From Chlamydiota bacterium (lineage in GTDB: Bacteria > Chlamydiota > Chlamydiia > Chlamydiales > SM23-39), in assembly GCA_021772195.1 (NCBI GenBank), contig JAJFML010000234.1, forward strand, positions 1 to 10,772: a stretch of DNA of 10,772 nucleotides, read 5' to 3'. A program made the position numbers and the translations under genes. Of this stretch, positions 6,808 through 10,772 are shown piece after piece (position 1 is the first letter of the stretch; every line of letters begins with the position of its first letter). Under the pieces are notes generated by a model. It made no database searches, was not told where the DNA came from, and worked only from the letters and a program-made list of their open reading frames with translations.

Positions 6808-8668
6808 CTAACCCAAATATTTCAGAATAAAATTTTTGTTCTTCAAGAAGAGCTTGTTTGATATTTTCTGCCTGCCTAAATCCATGCCCCTCTCCTTCAA
6901 AGAGAACGAATTTGGTAGGGATTCCTTTTTCTTTAAGCTTTTCAAAGATCATTTCAGATTGATTAGGTAAAACGACCTTATCATCGCTCCCCTGTAATAG
7001 GAGAACAGGCACTTTAATTTTATTTACCGCATGAATGGGCGATCTCTCTTTATAGACCTTTTTCATCTCAGGATAAGGGCCGATAAGCCCGTCGGTATAA
7101 CGCTCTTCAAATTTGTGCGTCTCTTTTGCTAAAATCTCGAGATCAGAAATTCCATAAGCAGAGACTCCTACCTGAAAGACATCACGAAAGGCAAGTGCAG
7201 CAAGCGTCGTATATCCACCAGATGAGCCGCCTTTGATCGCTGTTCGATCGCCATCGACCAGTCCCTCTTTAACCAAGTGAAGGGCAAAGCTGCAAGTGTC
7301 ATTGACATCCACAATCCCCAATTTACCCGTTAGCCTCTCGCGATACTCCCTTCCATATCCCGTACTTCCACCAAAATTGACAAGGCCATATGCAAAGCCT
7401 CTCGATGTCCAAAATTGGATCTCCATATTGAGAACATTTGCGCTCATGCCAGTAGGTCCGCCATGCACTTTAACTATCAGCGGCGGTCTTTCCGCATCAG
7501 GACCATGATATTTTGCGCTCACGGGAGGATAGAAAAAGCCATAAACCTCATCTTCATCATCATTGTAAAAAGAGACCGGCTGACCCACCGAAAATACATC
7601 CAAGCTATCTGTTTCCATACTCTTTTTAATCACTTCAAACTCATGAGATCTCGCATCCAGGCAAACTAGCTCGCTAAATCTATCAGGCGCGCCGCTTGTG
7701 AAATAAATTTTTTGACCTGATACATGAATATCATTGAAGCTATTATGAGGGATATCAAAGGTCGTATAGGAAAAATCCTTCAAACTCAGCCTAGCTAGAC
7801 CGCCCTCTCCTTTTTGAATGTAAGAGCAGATAATATCGTAGCCATCTTCTGTCATTAAAAAGTCATAGGTAGAAAAGCCGAAAATCCACGCAGGAAGACC
7901 GAACTCTGCCATCTCAGGGTGAAGAGCCAAGACTTTGTTATCTGAAAAGCGATAGAGATTCCAATAACCTGATCTATCCGATACAAAATAAAGAGCACCA
8001 TCCGGCCCAAACTTAGGATCAAAAATCGACTCAGGATCGTCCCCTGCAATCAGCTCTCCATCTTGAAGCAGTCCATCATTTTTAATTTCATGAAGCACTA
8101 AATGGACATGATCCCATGGCATGTTGGGATGGTTCCAACAAAGATAGGTGAAATACTTTCCGTCAGGACTAATGCGTGGGTTAGAGTAAAAATCAGCGCC
8201 CGAGCAGACAATTTTTTCTTCTCCCTTCAGATCGATGCATACAATCGTATTTTGAACTTCTTTTTCATTGTGATCTTCACGAACGTAGTAGAAAAGCTCT
8301 CTCTTTTTATTATACACACCATCTGCATAGCGCATCTTATCTAACTGCGTAAAAGGCGATACTTTGCCATCTTTAATGCAGTATAATTTTTGATCTTTGG
8401 CATTAGAAAAATAGACCTGATCTCCCACGACTAAATAGGGATTTCCACCATATTCTTGAGCTCTAGTTCTTGCGCTATACTCGTTTGGCAGAAGATCCAT
8501 TCCATTTTTAACAATGACCGATCTCCCCTTCTCGGAAGGCCTTGTCTCTTGCCAATAAAGATCCTCTCCAACTGTTTTAGGAAAAGCTAGTTTCACAGCA
8601 TCTTTTACAAGGTCGTTTACACTAATTTTTGAAGGCCAAGAGCCATAAGAACGAGTTTCTTTATTCAT
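6797..8668 (-). CDS. S9-family serine peptidase (prolyl oligopeptidase / acylaminoacyl-peptidase type)
   Basis: A 623-residue cytoplasmic peptidase without signal peptide. Residues about 60-370 form a beta-propeller; repeated Ser-x-Asp-Gly / Gly-Pro-Asp-Gly turns (167-170, 221-224) and a Tyr-Phe-Val-Ser-Asp-Arg-Ser-Gly blade mark the WD40-like repeats. Residues about 390-620 form an alpha/beta-hydrolase: oxyanion region Val-His-Gly-Gly-Pro at 401-405, nucleophile Ser483 in Gly-Gly-Ser-Ser-Gly-Gly, Asp563 in Gly-Ser-Asp-Asp-Lys-Val, and His595 in Gly-Glu-Gly-His-Gly-Phe. All three catalytic residues are present, so it should be active. Family members cleave short peptides, removing dipeptides or N-acylated residues, which would suit amino-acid scavenging. 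The S9 subfamily cannot be settled by eye. It heads the minus-strand block, with its own promoter upstream, and its end overlaps yhhQ by 11 bases. Confidence 0.9.
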   Translation of the reverse strand: MNKETRSYGSWPSKISVNDLVKDAVKLAFPKTVGEDLYWQETRPSEKGRSVIVKNGMDLLPNEYSARTRAQEYGGNPYLVVGDQVYFSNAKDQKLYCIKDGKVSPFTQLDKMRYADGVYNKKRELFYYVREDHNEKEVQNTIVCIDLKGEEKIVCSGADFYSNPRISPDGKYFTYLCWNHPNMPWDHVHLVLHEIKNDGLLQDGELIAGDDPESIFDPKFGPDGALYFVSDRSGYWNLYRFSDNKVLALHPEMAEFGLPAWIFGFSTYDFLMTEDGYDIICSYIQKGEGGLARLSLKDFSYTTFDIPHNSFNDIHVSGQKIYFTSGAPDRFSELVCLDARSHEFEVIKKSMETDSLDVFSVGQPVSFYNDDEDEVYGFFYPPVSAKYHGPDAERPPLIVKVHGGPTGMSANVLNMEIQFWTSRGFAYGLVNFGGSTGYGREYRERLTGKLGIVDVNDTCSFALHLVKEGLVDGDRTAIKGGSSGGYTTLAALAFRDVFQVGVSAYGISDLEILAKETHKFEERYTDGLIGPYPEMKKVYKERSPIHAVNKIKVPVLLLQGSDDKVVLPNQSEMIFEKLKEKGIPTKFVLFEGEGHGFRQAENIKQALLEEQKFYSEIFGLDDE

Positions 8669-8693
8669 GAATTACTCTGAAAAATTTTAAAAT

Positions 8694-8722
8694 AGAATAG
8701 TACAAAAGACCGATTATCTCAA
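8694..8722 (-). promoter_or_regulatory. Promoter of the peptidase-yhhQ-tgt block
   Basis: On the minus strand, TTGAGA (8722-8717, 5 of 6) and TATTCT (8699-8694, 4 of 6) are separated by 17 bases. Transcription would start near 8687, about 20 bases before the ATG at 8668, leaving room for the weak CAGAG ribosome binding site. Confidence 0.6.
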
Positions 8723-8754
8723 GGAATTTTTAAATAGATAATTTTTAAAAGTAA

Positions 8755-8768
8755 ATAATTTAAATTAT
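8755..8768. repeat. 14-base AT-only perfect palindrome in a divergent promoter region
   Basis: ATAATTTAAATTAT is its own reverse complement. It sits between the two divergent promoters, upstream of both -35 elements. It could be an operator or an AT-rich UP-like element, but in such AT-rich DNA it may also be chance. Confidence 0.4.
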
Positions 8769-8779
8769 ATCAAACTTTC

Positions 8780-8809
8780 TTGACCAAATGCCTTTAATGC
8801 TGCTATCTT
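8780..8809 (+). promoter_or_regulatory. Promoter of the EamA transporter gene, extended -10
   Basis: TTGACC (8780-8785, 5 of 6) and TATCTT (8804-8809) lie 18 bases apart, with TG at 8801-8802 giving an extended -10 (TGcTATCTT). Transcription would start near 8816, about 24 bases before the ATG at 8840, which has GGAG 6 bases upstream. Confidence 0.65.
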
Positions 8810-8839
8810 ATTACCATCTTTTACTATCTGGAGCTTTCA

Positions 8840-9778
8840 ATGAGCATTTTTGTAGTTATTTTTATGTATGCTGCCTGGTCTAGCATCTTCTCCATTGGAA
8901 AATGGACGCTCCAATACTCCCCTCCCCTCTTTTTAACCGCCTCTCGAATGCTCTTTGCCGGCCTTATCATGTCAGGATATCTCCTTCTTCGAAAGAGGTC
9001 CTCCTTTAAAATCACAAAAAAGCAGCTCCTCTCCCTTCTCTTGCTCGGTGTGTTTAGTATTTATTTGACAAACATCTGCGAATTTTGGGGGCTTCAACAC
9101 TTAACAGCTGCTAAAACCTGCTTCATCTACAGTCTCTCTCCCTTCTTTGCAGCACTCTTTTCCTACCTCCATTTTGGAGAAAAGTTGAATCGTGCAAAAA
9201 TGATAGGAATGGGCATTGGATTTCTAGGCTTTCTACCTGTTCTCTACACACAAACAGGCTCCGAAGACCTCCTTCAAGCGCTCGGTTTTATCTCATGGCC
9301 AGAACTTGCAATTATGGGCGCTGCACTCTGTTCTGTCTACGGCTGGGTTCTGCTTCGTCTAGTCGTTAAAGATCAAGAGGTCTCACCAATGATGGCAAAT
9401 GGAACAAGCATGCTCTTCGGTGGTGCACTTGCCCTAGCCCATTCTTTTTTCATAGATAGCTGGATTCCAACTCCCATTGCAGCAGGGCACATGGGCAGCT
9501 TCATTCAAGGCACAGTTGTGATGACGCTCATCTCGAACATCCTCTGCTATAATCTCTATGGGATGATGCTCAGAAGATTTACAGCAACTTTCCTCTCATT
9601 TATGGGACTTCTCAGCCCCATCTTTGCATCGCTTAACAGCTGGATAATACTTGGCGAGCAGCCATCGTGGATTATTTTTATGTCAACAGGCGTTGTCTCA
9701 ATTGGACTTTGGGTGATCTACCGGGCAGAGCTAAAGCTTGGCTATATCAAAAAAGCAGAAACTGCTACAGCCACCTAA
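8840..9778 (+). CDS. EamA/DMT-family metabolite transporter
   Basis: A 312-residue inner-membrane carrier with about ten helices (near 3-20, 29-50, 62-80, 87-109, 121-137, 150-172, 184-203, 222-243, 248-268, 277-295), arranged as two EamA repeats of five. Each repeat ends with the conserved Gly-Glu after its fourth helix: Phe-Gly-Glu at 112-114 and Leu-Gly-Glu at 271-273. The substrate cannot be read from the sequence. In Chlamydia a DMT-family protein exchanges host S-adenosylmethionine for S-adenosylhomocysteine, which makes that family the first comparison, but nucleotide-sugar, amino-acid or drug export are also possible. The ATG at 8840 has a GGAG ribosome binding site and its own extended -10 promoter. 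It ends 64 bases from a convergent gene. Confidence 0.88.
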   Translation: MSIFVVIFMYAAWSSIFSIGKWTLQYSPPLFLTASRMLFAGLIMSGYLLLRKRSSFKITKKQLLSLLLLGVFSIYLTNICEFWGLQHLTAAKTCFIYSLSPFFAALFSYLHFGEKLNRAKMIGMGIGFLGFLPVLYTQTGSEDLLQALGFISWPELAIMGAALCSVYGWVLLRLVVKDQEVSPMMANGTSMLFGGALALAHSFFIDSWIPTPIAAGHMGSFIQGTVVMTLISNILCYNLYGMMLRRFTATFLSFMGLLSPIFASLNSWIILGEQPSWIIFMSTGVVSIGLWVIYRAELKLGYIKKAETATAT

Positions 9779-9842
9779 AACTTTCTCTGCGACTTTGAGT
9801 TAAATTTTTTTTAAGAGTTCGCAAACAGATCTTCTGAAAGCT
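9779..9842. other. Convergent intergenic region without a clear terminator
   Basis: These 64 bases separate two convergent gene ends. They contain a run of eight T on the plus strand (about 9804-9811) without a stable stem before it, and a short CAGA/TCTG inverted repeat at about 9836 inward. Neither forms a convincing intrinsic terminator. Confidence 0.4.
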
Positions 9843-10220
9843 CTAGCTAGTTAAATTACAGAAAACAGTACCCATTGTACTAACAACAGACAAAAGAACC
9901 ACTCCCTTAAGTATTGGAGTTGCAACCCTTGTAACAGTTTCTATATCGTGGACTCGAAAGTCTTGATCAGTTTGCATGAGCGAGAGCCGAGCTATATTTA
10001 CTCCTTCACATAATGCAGAATACACAAAAACTGTTACAGCAAACCCCGCCATAAGAGTCTCAGGAACTAGAAGAGTTGCGGATATTGCAATTGCGGCCGG
10101 AATGACTAAACGCTTATAACAATTAGAAATAGACCTTTCTATTGAAGATTGAGCATTTTCTGAACTACCATTGATTGCATTTTTAAATCCATTATAGGCA
10201 TTCGTAATCACGCTAGACAT
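9843..10220 (-). CDS. Small membrane protein with bilobed hydrophobic region, Inc-like candidate
   Basis: A 125-residue protein that I do not recognise by sequence. Residues 1-36 are polar and Ser/Asn-rich with amphipathic helix character and no cleavable signal. Two hydrophobic segments, about 38-52 and 56-72, are separated by a tight Pro-Glu-Thr turn. A polar stretch (78-99) follows, then a third hydrophobic segment (102-120). Two closely spaced helices joined by a short hairpin are the hallmark used to predict chlamydial inclusion-membrane (Inc) proteins, which are exported by type III secretion into the host vacuole membrane. The third segment is less typical. The gene has a strong promoter and an AAGGAAG ribosome binding site 8 bases before the ATG, and stands alone between a convergent transporter and the TspO gene. 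Inc status is an inference from architecture only. Confidence 0.75.
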   Translation of the reverse strand: MSSVITNAYNGFKNAINGSSENAQSSIERSISNCYKRLVIPAAIAISATLLVPETLMAGFAVTVFVYSALCEGVNIARLSLMQTDQDFRVHDIETVTRVATPILKGVVLLSVVSTMGTVFCNLTS

Positions 10221-10261
10221 TTTAAAGACTTCCTTGGCTCAATTTTTTGAATTAAGCGAGC

Positions 10262-10290
10262 ATTATATAAAATGCAAAAAACAGAGACAA
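10262..10290 (-). promoter_or_regulatory. Promoter of the Inc-like gene, perfect -10
   Basis: On the minus strand, TTGTCT (10290-10285, 4 of 6) and a perfect TATAAT (10267-10262) are 17 bases apart. Transcription would start near 10255, giving a leader of about 35 bases with the AAGGAAG ribosome binding site. It lies in the 83-base gap after the TspO gene, so the small gene is transcribed independently. Confidence 0.72.
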
Positions 10291-10303
10291 CTTAATAATT
10301 ATT

Positions 10304-10756
10304 TTAATTAATCCAAAAGATGGAGAAATTAAGAAATGCAGTGTAGATTATCCACAAAAGATAGGGAACTAAGACATAACAACCAAGTTTCGATAACTTG
10401 TTAGCATAATGCATAGCAGCTAGCGTAAACCCGAGTGCTAGAATAAGATCAGCAAGACCTAAGCCTGTACTTTTGAGACCAAAGAAAAAGAAGGTCCACA
10501 TTCCATTGAAAAAGAGCTGCAAGGCCCAAAAGAGAAGACCTAGAGTACGCTCTTTTGATTTTGGTCTTGTCCACAGAATAAAACCTGCGAGAGCAACAAG
10601 AATATAGAGAAAAAACCAGATAGGACCAAAGCTTTGTGCAGGCGGCGTCCATTCGGGTTTATTTAACTGAAGGTACCACGCATATGACTCTGGCTTAACA
10701 AAAAAAGAGCCAAGACCTTGAATAATTGTTACAAAAAGCAAAAATAGGAGCGTCAT
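10304..10756 (-). CDS. tspO: TspO/MBR family protein (translocator / tryptophan-rich sensory protein)
   Basis: A 150-residue protein with five membrane helices (about 1-19, 44-62, 72-93, 97-116, 127-147). Family signatures are clear: Trp27-Tyr, Lys-Pro-Glu-Trp-Thr-Pro-Pro at 33-39, Phe-Gly-Pro-Ile-Trp at 43-47, Tyr51, Leu-Phe-Phe-Asn-Gly-Met-Trp at 81-87, Pro-Tyr-Leu-Leu-Trp at 131-135 and Ala-Phe-Leu-Asn at 140-143. TspO proteins bind porphyrins and sterols and have been linked to tetrapyrrole or stress responses; the molecular role is debated. The first in-window ATG (10756) has no ribosome binding site and lies inside a hairpin. The frame stays open (Val-Arg-His-Phe-Leu before the Met) to the window edge, so the real start may be outside; a few extra residues are possible. 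Confidence 0.9.
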   Translation of the reverse strand: MTLLFLLFVTIIQGLGSFFVKPESYAWYLQLNKPEWTPPAQSFGPIWFFLYILVALAGFILWTRPKSKERTLGLLFWALQLFFNGMWTFFFFGLKSTGLGLADLILALGFTLAAMHYANKLSKLGCYVLVPYLLWIIYTAFLNFSIFWIN

Positions 10757-10768
10757 TAAAAAATGACG
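10751..10768. repeat. 7-base inverted repeat over the first TspO ATG
   Basis: CGTCATT and AATGACG are exact reverse complements around an AAAA loop. In the mRNA (minus strand) the loop is UUUU and the 3' arm contains the first in-window AUG of the TspO gene, so the stem could hide that codon. It may equally be coding sequence if translation starts upstream. Confidence 0.5.
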
Positions 10769-10772
10769 TACG

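Noticed and set aside
8824..9015. Minus-strand 63-codon frame opposite the start of the EamA gene
   Set aside because: It is antisense to a well-supported membrane protein that has its own ribosome binding site and promoter.
9779..9842. Possible bidirectional terminator between convergent genes
   Set aside because: The T run is not preceded by a stem on the plus strand, and the short CAGA/TCTG and AGAG/CTCT pairings are too weak and wrongly placed.
1..10772. Mobile elements, CRISPR arrays, tRNA or rRNA genes
   Set aside because: I saw no transposase or integrase motif, no regularly spaced direct repeats, and no cloverleaf or rRNA-like segments in the gaps, all of which are short.

Overview
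The window looks like chromosome from an obligate intracellular bacterium of the phylum Chlamydiota, outside the classical Chlamydiaceae. This is an inference from gene content. There is a porin-like outer-membrane protein of the MOMP-like type that is expanded in Simkania and Waddlia relatives. A tRNA-guanine transglycosylase sits with a YhhQ transporter and no queuosine biosynthesis genes. There is a malate dehydrogenase/citrate synthase pair (Chlamydiaceae lack citrate synthase), and several small lineage-specific proteins with the look of secreted or inclusion-membrane proteins. The DNA is AT-rich, intergenic gaps are short, and several promoters match the sigma-66/sigma-70 consensus. I saw no RNA gene, IS element, CRISPR array, prophage or origin.

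Layout. 1-814 (minus): two small, helical, probably paralogous proteins in tandem, the distal one cut by the window edge, driven by a perfect TTGACA-N17-TATAAT promoter at 842-870. 919-1737 (minus): a six-helix membrane protein of unknown function. 1849-2853 (plus): a signal-peptide-bearing outer-membrane beta-barrel protein. 8668 down to 2850 (minus): a co-directional block of S9 serine peptidase, yhhQ, tgt, mdh and gltA. The first three genes overlap, and mdh and gltA are 4 bases apart. The gltA stop shares a CTAG palindrome with the stop of the barrel gene coming from the other side. 8840-9778 (plus): an EamA/DMT transporter, divergent from the peptidase with a promoter for each. 9843-10220 (minus): a small protein with a bilobed hydrophobic region resembling an inclusion-membrane protein. 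10304 to the right edge (minus): a TspO/MBR protein whose true start may lie beyond the window.

How the genes fit together. tgt and yhhQ form a minimal queuine-salvage unit: YhhQ imports the base and TGT inserts it into tRNA. TGT pocket residues that in characterised bacterial enzymes fit preQ1 are here replaced in the direction seen in queuine-using enzymes. mdh and gltA supply two consecutive TCA-cycle steps (malate to oxaloacetate to citrate). The peptidase and the EamA transporter fit a scavenging lifestyle. The barrel protein, the small left-edge pair and the Inc-like protein are candidates for the host-facing surface or effector set. The most checkable novelty is the TGT pocket together with its transporter; the least described genes are the left-edge pair and the Inc-like protein.
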